Made by a program: the position numbers and the translations under genes | Assembly: GCA_030669205.1 (NCBI GenBank) | Contig: DAOVEB010000004.1 | Coordinates: 1 to 33,945, forward strand | Length of the DNA: 33,945 nucleotides | Reading direction: 5' to 3' | Source: Candidatus Parvarchaeota archaeon | GTDB taxonomy: Archaea > Nanobdellota > Nanobdellia > JAFCGN01 > DAOVEB01 | Part shown: piece after piece, positions 22,630 to 29,738 of the stretch | How the letters are laid out: every line of letters begins with the position of its first letter | How positions within the stretch are numbered: position 1 is the first letter of the stretch | Notes under the pieces: generated by a model | Told to the model about the DNA's origin: nothing | The model's input: only the letters and a program-made list of their open reading frames with translations | Database searches by the model: none

Positions 22630-24482
22630 ATAAGCCTAACAGTTGCACAACCCTTTTTTAAAGTATTCTGTTTCAAGCCGCTGATTATATGATTTTTCCC
22701 CCTGGAAACTATTGAAAAAACGTCCTCTCCAACGCGAATTGAGCGCCTAGAAATACCGTCTGTTGGTTTTACTATTACATAATGTCCCATTTGAGGTTTG
22801 ACACCCAAAACCATCTCGTCCAGCACCATGAACAGCGGAGAGAGGCTCCATCCCTGCGAGACGCAGCCCATTGGCTCAAAGCTCTCGCCGTTGTAGACCT
22901 CATCCATGGACCATTCGCACCTCTTTGATACATTGTTGAGCATGATGTTCAGATACCTTTTTCCTACAGTGTCCCTGCCATAGGCATACTCTGCGTAGGA
23001 CATCATACCTGTCAGCAGACCCCAGACGCAGCCAGTGTGGTATCCGTGGGGTTCATAGTCTACATCATCCTTTGAGAGCGAGCGCACGCCAACCGGGGTG
23101 GTGAACTCGCATGACTCGAGCAGACTGAAAGCCTTTAGTGCTTTGTTGTACTCCACCTGTTTGAAGAAGAGCGGGAAGAGGACGTTCGCACTAACACGGT
23201 CTATATCCAATTCATCATCGAAGAACTTGCCGTTCCAGAACCTGTTGTTGATGCTGTGGACCAGCTGGTTGTGGAAACGCTCGTATCTCGGCTTGAAGAA
23301 CTGCGAGGCCCTGAGAAATGCTTCGGCCCACACAGCTTGCAGCTCAATGCAGAAGTCGCCGCGCTCGAGTGTGTCCATCCAGGTGAGACCGTCCCTCCTG
23401 ACCATGTTGTCCTCCATTAAGTTCACACCCCTTTCCAGAACGCGCTCCACAGCCGGCCTCAACTGGTCGAAGAACGCGAAGTCTTTGGAGTAGCGCACAT
23501 AGTGCTCTAGCGCTACGATGAAGAGCGGAGAGGCATCAGCTGACCCGTAACTCGCATCGCCATCGACGCGGTTGGGTATCCTACCGCCTCTCTCATGTGA
23601 GGCGAGCTTTGCCAGCGTCCCTTTCACACCCTCAAAGTCACCGAGATTCGTAGCGCCCATTGACATCCACGCAGCGTCCCTGCCCCAGCAGTCTTGGAAC
23701 CAGGGCAATCCAGCTATGTAGCACCCACCTCTCTTCAGAGAATCCATGGAGCAGGCAGCCATCCCTGCCTCTTTCACGCTGTAGAGCTTCGTCAGTCCTG
23801 CCTCCCTCTCCTTGGACAATTCCACCACCTTCTCCCAGTTCTTCATAGTTCTGAGATCCTCTGCATGCGAGAAGATGAAAGGAACCTTGACTGTTTTGTG
23901 TGCCGGGAGCTTGACACCAACGTCCAGCGTCCCAGGTTCGTAGACGCTCTGTTCAAACTCATCTTTCCATCCCCATTCTCGTATGTAGTCACCAGGCCTA
24001 TGCTTCCTGTACGTCGGTTCGCTGCGGAACCTCCCATCTTTGGTGTAGACCACAAACTCCATCAGGTCGGACTTGACCTTTATGGAGTTCCTGCCTGACG
24101 AGAGATACTTCCTGCTGTGGGCGTTCTCCCATATATGCCTGATGTTGACACCCGGTTTGAGCGACACCACAATGTCCCTGTCTTTTCTACCAGTGTTCCT
24201 GACAGACAGTACACTTACGAGTCCACGGCCGTTTTTTGGCGTGCATACGGTCTCGGAAACCGCCAGACCTTTCAGCCTGAAGTCGTGCTTGGCAGCGCCC
24301 GGCGAGCGCTTGAAATCGGTACAGTTGTGAGTCCCCAGCCACTCGTCGTTTACACTGTAGGCATAGTAGTCAAGCACCTTTTTCTGTGGAAACCACAGCC
24401 CGCTCCACTTGGAGCCGAATGCCGAGCTGGTGAATCTGAAGAGGAATGACCCGTCCCCACCCAGAATATAGCACCTTTTCAT
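22626..24482 (-). CDS. Glycogen debranching enzyme (amylo-alpha-1,6-glucosidase type)
   Basis: The 618-residue protein has an N-terminal beta-sandwich (GDE_N-like, about 1-210) and a C-terminal six-hairpin barrel of the archaeal/bacterial glycogen debranching type. The barrel shows GLPWFQDCWGRDAAWMS, GRIPNRVDGDASYGSADAS, WMDTLERGDFCIELQAVW, GYHTGCVWG and MGCVSQGWSLSPLF. It removes alpha-1,6 branches from glycogen. First gene of the operon with GH57 and divergent from the SIS-domain isomerase. The region 24505-24517 gives a TATATATA promoter element for both directions. Confidence 0.88.
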   Translation of the reverse strand: MKRCYILGGDGSFLFRFTSSAFGSKWSGLWFPQKKVLDYYAYSVNDEWLGTHNCTDFKRSPGAAKHDFRLKGLAVSETVCTPKNGRGLVSVLSVRNTGRKDRDIVVSLKPGVNIRHIWENAHSRKYLSSGRNSIKVKSDLMEFVVYTKDGRFRSEPTYRKHRPGDYIREWGWKDEFEQSVYEPGTLDVGVKLPAHKTVKVPFIFSHAEDLRTMKNWEKVVELSKEREAGLTKLYSVKEAGMAACSMDSLKRGGCYIAGLPWFQDCWGRDAAWMSMGATNLGDFEGVKGTLAKLASHERGGRIPNRVDGDASYGSADASPLFIVALEHYVRYSKDFAFFDQLRPAVERVLERGVNLMEDNMVRRDGLTWMDTLERGDFCIELQAVWAEAFLRASQFFKPRYERFHNQLVHSINNRFWNGKFFDDELDIDRVSANVLFPLFFKQVEYNKALKAFSLLESCEFTTPVGVRSLSKDDVDYEPHGYHTGCVWGLLTGMMSYAEYAYGRDTVGKRYLNIMLNNVSKRCEWSMDEVYNGESFEPMGCVSQGWSLSPLFMVLDEMVLGVKPQMGHYVIVKPTDGISRRSIRVGEDVFSIVSRGKNHIISGLKQNTLKKGCATVRLI

Positions 24483-24504
24483 ATCCTTATCATCCTACCA
24501 CAAC

Positions 24505-24517
24505 TTTTTATATATAT
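24505..24517. promoter_or_regulatory. Shared TATA element between debranching enzyme and SIS isomerase genes
   Basis: TTTTTATATATAT includes a symmetric TATATATA (24509-24516). It lies about 30 bases from the minus-strand ATG at 24482 and about 24 from the plus-strand ATG at 24536, and it is the only TATA candidate in the gap. Confidence 0.5.
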
Positions 24518-24535
24518 TAGTTGTTCCGGTCCCTG

Positions 24536-25600
24536 ATGGACTCGACTGACATGAAACAGCAGATAATGGAGCAGGGAAAGTCCGCACTGATGAGCCTCGA
24601 GCAATCAAAGGACGAGATAACGGAGGTTGCACGCTCGCTGAAGGACTTTGACAGGTTCATCTTCTCCGGCGCAGGGGACAAGTACATAGTACCCCTCATC
24701 TCACAGTTTCTATGGCGCAGGCTTTCTGACAGACCTGTCGACGTCATCCATTCCAGAACCCTCGCGGACTACGTACCGAAATATGTGGACAAGAAAACCT
24801 GTTGCATCTTCCTGACACAGTCTGGCAAAACAAGGGACACGCTGGACGCCATAAAAGAGGTGAAGCGCAAGGGGGCGAGGTGCATAGCCATAACCAATCT
24901 TAAAGGGGACGGCGGAGTTCATGAGATGTGCGACATCATCCAGACGCATACCGTGACCTACCCTGAGAGGGCCACGCCCTCTACCGGAACCTTCCAGGCG
25001 TCGCTGGCAGTTCTGAACCAGCTCATCATCGAGGCCTTCGGCACAGAGGCGTGGGCGGATGCGCACATGGAAATCCTGCACACCGTTGACAGGCTCTCCA
25101 CTGACAATAAACTTATGTCATGGTCGGAGAAGACGGCAGAGGAAATGATGAAGTATGACGGGACGTCCTTCTACTTTCTTGGTGATGGGCCGCGTTATCC
25201 CGTTGCCAGAAAAGCCGCGATGATAATGTGGTATGAGGGGGCGAAACACGACGCCTGCAGCGTTGAGACAGAGGACTTTGTCCATTCGCTCATTGAGACA
25301 CTGGAGGAGGAGAACAAGTCGAAGAAGCCACTTGTTCTGCTTCAGCCGCTGCCAGCGCACCTCAGTGAGTTCTCCCGTGACCAGTTGCAGAAAATAAAAA
25401 AGATGTGGTCAGAGAGGGCGCCGCTGTTCATCGTCAACCCGTTTGAGTTCTGCAACGCGCCGGGTGGTGAGATGGGCGACCTGCTCTCGCCAGCTCTTTA
25501 CGGAGTCCAGACAGTATGGCTTTCATACCACTTCGCACTCAAACGCGGTGTAGACCCTGGGCTAACCCGCATGGTGGGCAAGATAAGAAGCGGCTCTTAA
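24536..25600 (+). CDS. Two-SIS-domain sugar-phosphate isomerase/deaminase
   Basis: The 354-residue protein (ATG at 24536; a TTG at 24521 is upstream) has two SIS domains. The first has FIFSGAGDKYIVPLISQF and the phosphosugar-binding CIFLTQSGKTRDTLDAI, with ATPSTGTFQASLAVLNQL further on. The second begins near YFLGDGPRYPVARKAA. It resembles the isomerase half of GlmS, archaeal GlmD and AgaS/FrlB-type enzymes. Between glycogen breakdown and FBPA/P, a glucose-6-phosphate or glucosamine-6-phosphate role is plausible, as inference from position. Overlaps the convergent FBPA/P gene by 4 bases. Confidence 0.78.
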   Translation: MDSTDMKQQIMEQGKSALMSLEQSKDEITEVARSLKDFDRFIFSGAGDKYIVPLISQFLWRRLSDRPVDVIHSRTLADYVPKYVDKKTCCIFLTQSGKTRDTLDAIKEVKRKGARCIAITNLKGDGGVHEMCDIIQTHTVTYPERATPSTGTFQASLAVLNQLIIEAFGTEAWADAHMEILHTVDRLSTDNKLMSWSEKTAEEMMKYDGTSFYFLGDGPRYPVARKAAMIMWYEGAKHDACSVETEDFVHSLIETLEEENKSKKPLVLLQPLPAHLSEFSRDQLQKIKKMWSERAPLFIVNPFEFCNAPGGEMGDLLSPALYGVQTVWLSYHFALKRGVDPGLTRMVGKIRSGS

Positions 25601-26694
25601 CTCAGGTCTTCCCACTTCTCCTTGAGCTTTTTCTGTACAGTTGGCAGTGTGGTGTACTCCATCTGTTCGAGGTCAAGCCTGTGAGGTTCAAACGGCCCCA
25701 TGCGTCTCAAGTAGTCTGCTGCGTTGTTTGCGGTCCGTCTTGCCTTGTCGTACGACGGGTCGTCAAACATGTCCCTGGGCTTGCCGAGTTTGCAATTCGC
25801 TATTTGGAACCCTAGGCACGTCACCCTGGGCGGTCCATCGAACCTCGTGGGATTCGCGTGCCTTACGGGCACTGCCATCAGCGGTCCGTGGTGCGAGCCC
25901 CGCATCCACCCTGCTACCATGTGCGGATACGACCAAGGCTCCATGACCTCGCCGACTGCCGGCATGCCGTGCTGTGCGCGTATTGCCAGAACCGGGTCGT
26001 CCTTGCCAACGTATTTTCCTGCAATCAGGCTAAGTCTTGTGGTTGACGTGGATGCTGCCACCTCCCCGTCTGACCTCCTGAAGACGTGCTTGATGACATA
26101 TCTTCCAGGTGCCCCGATTAGGACGAGCAGGTCATACATCTCCTCTGGACAGTTGAAGAAGACCTTTTTGCTCTTCATCACGTCGTGCACCTCGAACCTG
26201 AAGCCGCCGTGCATGTTTGGGTCAATCACAAGCCCGATTGTGTTGAACGGGTCCGCGAAAATCTTGAACAACGGGTAGTTCCAGGCCCCTGGCTCGGTCT
26301 TGTCAGCCATGAATATAAGTACAGGTTCGCTTTTTCTCTCTTCAAACTCCATCTCTGCGTATCCGGGACCCATTCCCTTCAGGTTCCCAGAGAATGCATC
26401 GCTCAGCAGGTCCTGTCCTGCGCCGTACAGCTTCAGTTCCTCTGCCTTTTTGGTGCCCTTGAGAAAGATGTTCCATGATAGGGTGTGTATCTTCTTAGAC
26501 CCGACACCCAGTTTGTGCGTCATTATCAGCTGCAGGTCGTCCCCGCACGCTGTAACGTGGTAGTCCTCAATTGTTCCCTTTTTCTTCTCCTTGTTCAGTT
26601 CGGCGTCTGCCAGCTTCAGTATCTCCGGATGCGAGGAGCTGTGCCCCACATAACCGCCTATATCTGCCTTTATCACACTCAAAGTCGTTTTCAT
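25597..26694 (-). CDS. fbp: Fructose-1,6-bisphosphate aldolase/phosphatase (class V)
   Basis: The 365-residue enzyme both condenses triose phosphates to fructose 1,6-bisphosphate and hydrolyses it to fructose 6-phosphate, committing carbon to gluconeogenesis. Signatures include the Mg-binding ADIGGYVGHSSSHP at the start, ACGDDLQL, MADKTEPGAWNYP and VMEPWSYPHMVAGWMRGSHHGP. The IAGKYVGKDDP lid places Tyr 228 and Lys 231 where the Thermoproteus enzyme has its catalytic Tyr 229 and Schiff-base Lys 232, as I recall that numbering. EYTT near the C-terminus matches the late catalytic Tyr region. Length is normal for the family. Leaderless start sharing an AT-rich promoter with the regulator at 26744. 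Confidence 0.95.
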   Translation of the reverse strand: MKTTLSVIKADIGGYVGHSSSHPEILKLADAELNKEKKKGTIEDYHVTACGDDLQLIMTHKLGVGSKKIHTLSWNIFLKGTKKAEELKLYGAGQDLLSDAFSGNLKGMGPGYAEMEFEERKSEPVLIFMADKTEPGAWNYPLFKIFADPFNTIGLVIDPNMHGGFRFEVHDVMKSKKVFFNCPEEMYDLLVLIGAPGRYVIKHVFRRSDGEVAASTSTTRLSLIAGKYVGKDDPVLAIRAQHGMPAVGEVMEPWSYPHMVAGWMRGSHHGPLMAVPVRHANPTRFDGPPRVTCLGFQIANCKLGKPRDMFDDPSYDKARRTANNAADYLRRMGPFEPHRLDLEQMEYTTLPTVQKKLKEKWEDLS

Positions 26695-26715
26695 GTGCCT
26701 TTTTGAGGCAAGTTA

Positions 26716-26725
26716 TTAATTTAAA
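26716..26725. promoter_or_regulatory. Shared AT-rich promoter of fbp and winged-helix gene
   Basis: TTAATTTAAA lies about 26 bases from the fbp ATG at 26694 (minus) and about 22-25 bases from the ATG at 26744 (plus). The 49-base gap has no other TATA candidate. Confidence 0.4.
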
Positions 26726-26743
26726 GGTTGTGTGAGAGCTGGT

Positions 26744-27160
26744 ATGAAACGCAGGAAGGAGGTCCCTCTTTCTGAAATCACACTTCGCAAGTTTGAGAAG
26801 CCCTATGGCGACGCAGATGAACTGTTGCGGAAGTTCTGCATCTCAGTTGGCATTCTCCAGCCAGGCGACTCACGCGACTCGGTTGTGGGGGTGCTGGGAG
26901 TGCTGTTGGAAGCGGGAAAGGGCAGGAGATACCTCACTTCCGAGGAGTTTGCGAAGTCGGTTGCAGTTAGCAAACCGAATCTCAGGCGCCATCTCCGCCG
27001 TCTTGCACAGCTTGGCATTGTTGAGAAGAGGGAGAACAGATACAGGATACGCGAGTTCTTGACACTGCGCGAGATACTTGTAGGTTATACACGACCTTTT
27101 TTGGTTGACACTGCGTTCAGCAGGATTCTCGAGTACGCGGATTGTATAGACAGACTATAA
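26744..27160 (+). CDS. Winged-helix transcriptional regulator
   Basis: The 138-residue protein contains a helix-turn-helix in its middle (YLTSEEFAKSVAVSKPNLRRHLRRLAQLGIVEKREN, about 65-100) followed by a wing (RYRIREFLTLREIL). The N-terminal 50 residues are charged and the C-terminal helix may mediate dimer contacts. It is divergent from fbp with a shared promoter, so it is a good candidate for control of fbp or of itself. A GTG at 26732 is the alternative start; the ATG at 26744 fits the promoter spacing better. Ends in a 6-base overlap with the convergent regulator. Confidence 0.7.
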   Translation: MKRRKEVPLSEITLRKFEKPYGDADELLRKFCISVGILQPGDSRDSVVGVLGVLLEAGKGRRYLTSEEFAKSVAVSKPNLRRHLRRLAQLGIVEKRENRYRIREFLTLREILVGYTRPFLVDTAFSRILEYADCIDRL

Positions 27161-27454
27161 CTCGTCAGCTTTTTCGAACAGCCGAACCAGGCGCTCAAGG
27201 CAGTCTGCAACGTCCTCTCCCAGTTTTGTGAGTTTTATCATCTTTATGCGGCCCTTTTTGTCGAACTCGATGAGTTTCCTCCTTTCAAGCTCCTGCAGTA
27301 TCCTGACGGTGTGGGAGTAAGTGCAGTCCGCCTCCTTCGCGAGAACGCTCGCATATCTGGACTTCTCATCTTTCTTTAGGGCTATCAGTATCGTACTCGG
27401 TTTCTTCCTCAAAAAAAACAGTGATAACTTTTTTTTCCTCGCTATATCAACCAC
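27155..27454 (-). CDS. Winged-helix transcriptional regulator (MarR/ArsR-like fold)
   Basis: The 99-residue, Lys/Arg-rich protein has an HTH core: STILIALKKDEKSRYASVLAKEADCTYSHTVRILQELERRKLIEFDKKGR, then a wing and a C-terminal helix (LTKLGEDVADCLERLVRLFEKA) for dimerisation. The start is a GTG at 27454; no ATG lies near the N-terminus. It overlaps the regulator at 26744 tail to tail. Target unknown. A GGCAATTGCC palindrome at 27546-27555, in the gap shared with the next gene, is a possible operator. Confidence 0.7.
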   Translation of the reverse strand: MVDIARKKKLSLFFLRKKPSTILIALKKDEKSRYASVLAKEADCTYSHTVRILQELERRKLIEFDKKGRIKMIKLTKLGEDVADCLERLVRLFEKADEL

Positions 27455-27545
27455 CTGCCACTCTTAACAACATCCCTATTAAAAAGCGTTGCTATATCCT
27501 GGAATATATAATTTGAGAAATAGGTAATATAAAATATTATTAGTA

Positions 27546-27555
27546 GGCAATTGCC
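27546..27555. repeat. 10-base palindrome, possible operator
   Basis: GGCAATTGCC is a perfect palindrome between the minus-strand regulator and the plus-strand regulator/cysteine synthase operon, upstream of the latter's TATA element. Symmetry and place fit a dimeric HTH site, but it is short. Confidence 0.3.
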
Positions 27556-27576
27556 GACAGTTCCGGTTTCATAAAC

Positions 27577-27586
27577 CTTTTAAACG
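27577..27586 (+). promoter_or_regulatory. TATA element of the regulator-cysK operon
   Basis: CCTTTTAAAC is centred about 26 bases before the ATG of a 10-codon open frame at 27607, placing the transcript start near that ATG and leaving a leader of about 47 bases before the regulator's GTG. Confidence 0.4.
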
Positions 27587-27606
27587 GTGGTTGTGGCTAC
27601 GAGGCC

Positions 27607-27639
27607 ATGGAAGGGGATCGTCTTTGCCTCTGGAACTGA
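27607..27639 (+). CDS. Possible leader peptide upstream of the regulator-cysK operon
   Basis: A 10-codon frame (MEGDRLCLWN) starts where transcription from the TATA at 27577-27586 should begin, so it could be translated as a leaderless frame ahead of the winged-helix and cysteine synthase genes. It contains one Cys codon. Very short frames occur by chance, so this is tentative. Confidence 0.2.
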   Translation: MEGDRLCLWN

Positions 27640-27653
27640 TTTCTACCTAGATA

Positions 27654-27866
27654 GTGGTCACCTTTGCATCCAGCGAACATAGAGTCCTCTCTATAGTCCT
27701 GGAAGAGGGCGCCATTGGCCTGCAGAGTCTGCGGCAGCGCGTCGAGTTCTCAGACAGGACGCTCAGAAAGGCGGTTCGAAAGCTTGAGGCACGCGGACTC
27801 GTTGAGGAGAGGATGGTGCTCGGCGATTTGAGGCGCAAGGTTATCGTAGCAGGTGAGCTAGGATGA
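27654..27866 (+). CDS. Small winged-helix protein coupled to cysteine synthase
   Basis: The 70-residue protein is almost only a winged helix: HRVLSIVLEEGAIGLQSLRQRV, a recognition helix in SDRTLRKAVRKLEARGLVEE, then a wing (RMVLGDLRRKVIV). It starts with GTG at 27654, since an in-frame TAG at 27648 excludes anything longer. Its stop overlaps the cysteine synthase start by 4 bases, so the two are translationally coupled, which suggests it senses or controls sulfur/cysteine supply, as inference. Confidence 0.65.
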   Translation: MVTFASSEHRVLSIVLEEGAIGLQSLRQRVEFSDRTLRKAVRKLEARGLVEERMVLGDLRRKVIVAGELG

Positions 27867-28717
27867 GTGTCCTGAACTTGATTGGGAACACGCCTTTGGT
27901 CAAAGTAGGCAAAAACAGTGGCGTTGCAATCTACGCCAAGCTGGAAGGCTTTAACCCCAGCGGCTCCATAAAGGACAGGATTGCCAAGTACATGATAGAG
28001 GAAGCGGAGAGGAGGGGGGTGTTGAAGAGAGGAATGACGATTATTGAGGCTTCTTCAGGAAACACCGGGATATCTGTGGCCATGGTTGGCGCTTTGAAAG
28101 GCTACAAGGTGAAGATAGTGATGCCCGAGTCTATGAGCATTGAGAGGAGGAAGATAATATGTTCCTATGGTGCAGAGGTCATACTCACGCCAGCTGAGGA
28201 CTATACAGACGGCTCAATAGAGGTTGCACGTGAGCTCGCCGAAGTTGAGGAGTTCTTCTTTCCTAACCAGTTTGCGAACGGGAACAATGTTCTCGCACAT
28301 TATGAGACAACAGGTGAGGAGATAGCTGGCAAGATAAACCCGACCCACCTTGTTGCGGGTATAGGAACAGGCGGCACCATAATAGGCACTGGAAAGAGGC
28401 TCAAGGAGATGAATCCGGAGTTGAAGATTATCGGCATTGAGCCGCACAAGGAAAGCCCCATACCAGGACTCAAGAATACGGAAATCCACGAAAAGCCGGA
28501 GATACTCGATAGGACCTTCCTTGACGAAACCAGTTACGTGAGGCTGGATGATGCTGTGACCATGGCAAGGAAGCTGGCAAAGGCAGAAGGTCTTTTCGTT
28601 GGCCTCAGCTCAGGCGCAGCGATGCATGTGGCGTCCAAGCTTGCAAAGGAACTGAAACGCGGGACAATAGCCACCATCTTCCCTGATAATGGATACAGAT
28701 ACCTGAGTGTGGTTTGA
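27863..28717 (+). CDS. cysK: Cysteine synthase (PLP-dependent, CysK/CysM family)
   Basis: The 284-residue enzyme would make cysteine from an activated serine and sulfide. It has NLIGNTPLVKV at the start, the PLP Lys in GFNPSGSIKDRIA, the substrate loop EASSGNTGISVA, VMPESMSIERRKI, the PLP phosphate-binding GIGTGGTIIGTG and the late GLSSGAAMH. The length is slightly below the usual 300-310, and the C-terminus ends soon after IFPDNGYRYLS, without the extension that binds serine acetyltransferase. The accepted serine donor (O-acetylserine or O-phosphoserine) cannot be assigned. Second gene of an operon with a small winged-helix protein. Confidence 0.9.
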   Translation: MSVLNLIGNTPLVKVGKNSGVAIYAKLEGFNPSGSIKDRIAKYMIEEAERRGVLKRGMTIIEASSGNTGISVAMVGALKGYKVKIVMPESMSIERRKIICSYGAEVILTPAEDYTDGSIEVARELAEVEEFFFPNQFANGNNVLAHYETTGEEIAGKINPTHLVAGIGTGGTIIGTGKRLKEMNPELKIIGIEPHKESPIPGLKNTEIHEKPEILDRTFLDETSYVRLDDAVTMARKLAKAEGLFVGLSSGAAMHVASKLAKELKRGTIATIFPDNGYRYLSVV

Positions 28718-28743
28718 ATTGCCCTTGTCGGGGTAAAGGCAAT
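28718..28743 (+). repeat. tRNA-Arg 3'-end-like sequence within a small inverted repeat
   Basis: TGCCCTTGTCGGGGT at 28720-28734 matches 13 of 15 bases with the tRNA-Arg 3' end (30210-30224) in the same orientation. ATTGCC (28718-28723) and GGCAAT (28738-28743) around it form a 6-base inverted repeat. Possible att-site remnant. Confidence 0.35.
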
Positions 28744-28779
28744 GGTTTTTCTACCCTCCAGCCTTAAATAAGGGTTTCA

Positions 28780-28810
28780 GGAAGGTTCTAAAACCTTTCT
28801 TTTTTTCTTT
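28780..28810 (+). terminator. Terminator after cysteine synthase
   Basis: AAGGTT-CTAA-AACCTT (28782-28797) is followed by a T-rich tract (TCTTTTTTTCTTT), as expected for a hairpin or T-tract terminator of the regulator-cysK transcript. Confidence 0.6.
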
Positions 28811-28871
28811 ATTTTAGTGCCCAGTCAGTGATGCGAATCATTATATAGCGGTTTATTATGAGTTTTATTGG

Positions 28872-29193
28872 ATGAATACGAAAAAAATGAAAGAGTTCTT
28901 GAAAACGGTGAATCCAAGAAATATAACTTTCAAAACCCACGCTTTAAAGAGATTGGAACAAAGAAAGATTGACCGATACACCGTAATTTCCCCATATTTT
29001 ATCTCCTAGAACATTACTTTTTGCAGGAAAAAGTGAAAAATATAAGGGGTCAATTGAACTGTACTTTGAACTTTCCAAGAGATTTGCTCTATTTGTTGCT
29101 GTCGACATTGGGGAAAAGAATATAATAGTAAGAACCGCATATAAGTATAATATAAAAAAGCAAAAGAGTTTGTTAGGTGATAAGAAATGGTGA
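28872..29193 (+). pseudogene. DUF4258-like toxin-type gene with a one-base frameshift
   Basis: The first frame, from ATG 28872, reads NITFKTHALKRLEQRKID and stops at 29007-29009. The +1 frame continues the same protein: SPRTLLFAGKSEKYKG, IELYFEL, FALFVAVDIGEKNII, ending at 29193. Dropping one C from the CCCC run at 28990-28993 joins them into an uninterrupted 106-residue protein. The HAxxRxxxR start and the beta-rich remainder fit DUF4258, a family often regarded as toxin-like and found beside DUF2283 genes. The rebuilt stop overlaps the DUF2283 start by 7 bases, as in a two-gene operon. It could be a decayed gene, a sequencing error, or (less likely) a programmed +1 shift. Confidence 0.65.
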
Positions 29194-29525
29194 AATTTCA
29201 TACAGACTACGACTTCAAGAGAGATTCGCTCTACATCTATAAAGAAACCGAAGGCGCTGTGAAGAGTTTTGAGTTTGGAGACGAAGCAGTAATCGATTTT
29301 GACTCACCTACATCAGTTTCTGGTATTGAGATATTCAACATTTCAAAAGAATTTGAACTTCCAAAATATTACTTCAAATCAATCAAAAAAGCCAGCATCA
29401 GGACAAGGTGGTCTGGTAATGTCTTATTGATATACTGGGTAGTTCTGTTCGACACTGAAAAGATTGAAACGGTTAGGGAAGAAAAGGTAAGTGCTAGGCT
29501 TCTAATACCAGCTAGAGCAGTATAA
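29187..29525 (+). CDS. DUF2283 protein, probable partner of the DUF4258 gene
   Basis: The 112-residue protein starts HTDYDFKRDSLYIY, carries VIDFDSPTSVSGIEIFNISKEF and continues as a basic, beta-rich domain. The YDxxxDxLYI and GIEIfnxS motifs are those of DUF2283, a small archaeal/bacterial family seen next to DUF4258 genes and proposed as the antitoxin-like half. The first 60 residues cover the domain; the remaining 50 are unassigned. It is AT-rich like the broken gene before it. The frame is intact although the upstream partner is not. Confidence 0.7.
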   Translation: MVKFHTDYDFKRDSLYIYKETEGAVKSFEFGDEAVIDFDSPTSVSGIEIFNISKEFELPKYYFKSIKKASIRTRWSGNVLLIYWVVLFDTEKIETVREEKVSARLLIPARAV

Positions 29526-29738
29526 AGAAAGTGAGGACATCAGCCTCCCATTTAACTCCTACCTCGGCCGCTTTCCTCTCAACGGTACGCCCCCCTGTAA
29601 AAACATCGGTTTTTCAACAAATTCTATTAATTTGGAGCGACAAAGTAGATTTCGCTAGGAACTCTTTTTGGGCCGGAAAAGAGGGAGTCTGTTCTGTAAC
29701 CTATTACCCTTGCCGGAGTTGCCAAATTGCTGCATTCT
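29526..29738. other. Non-coding spacer with tRNA-Arg-like fragment
   Basis: A 213-base gap without a convincing gene. It holds the hairpin at 29599-29614 and, at 29706-29720, ACCCTTGCCGGAGTT, of which CCCTTGCCGG is identical to ten bases of the tRNA-Arg 3' end in the same orientation. Nothing else was recognised. Confidence 0.4.
29599..29614. terminator. Hairpin with U-tract after the DUF2283 gene
   Basis: AAAAAC-ATCG-GTTTTT is a perfect 6-base stem with four-base loop and ends in a T-run on both strands. It lies 74 bases after the DUF2283 stop. Confidence 0.45.
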
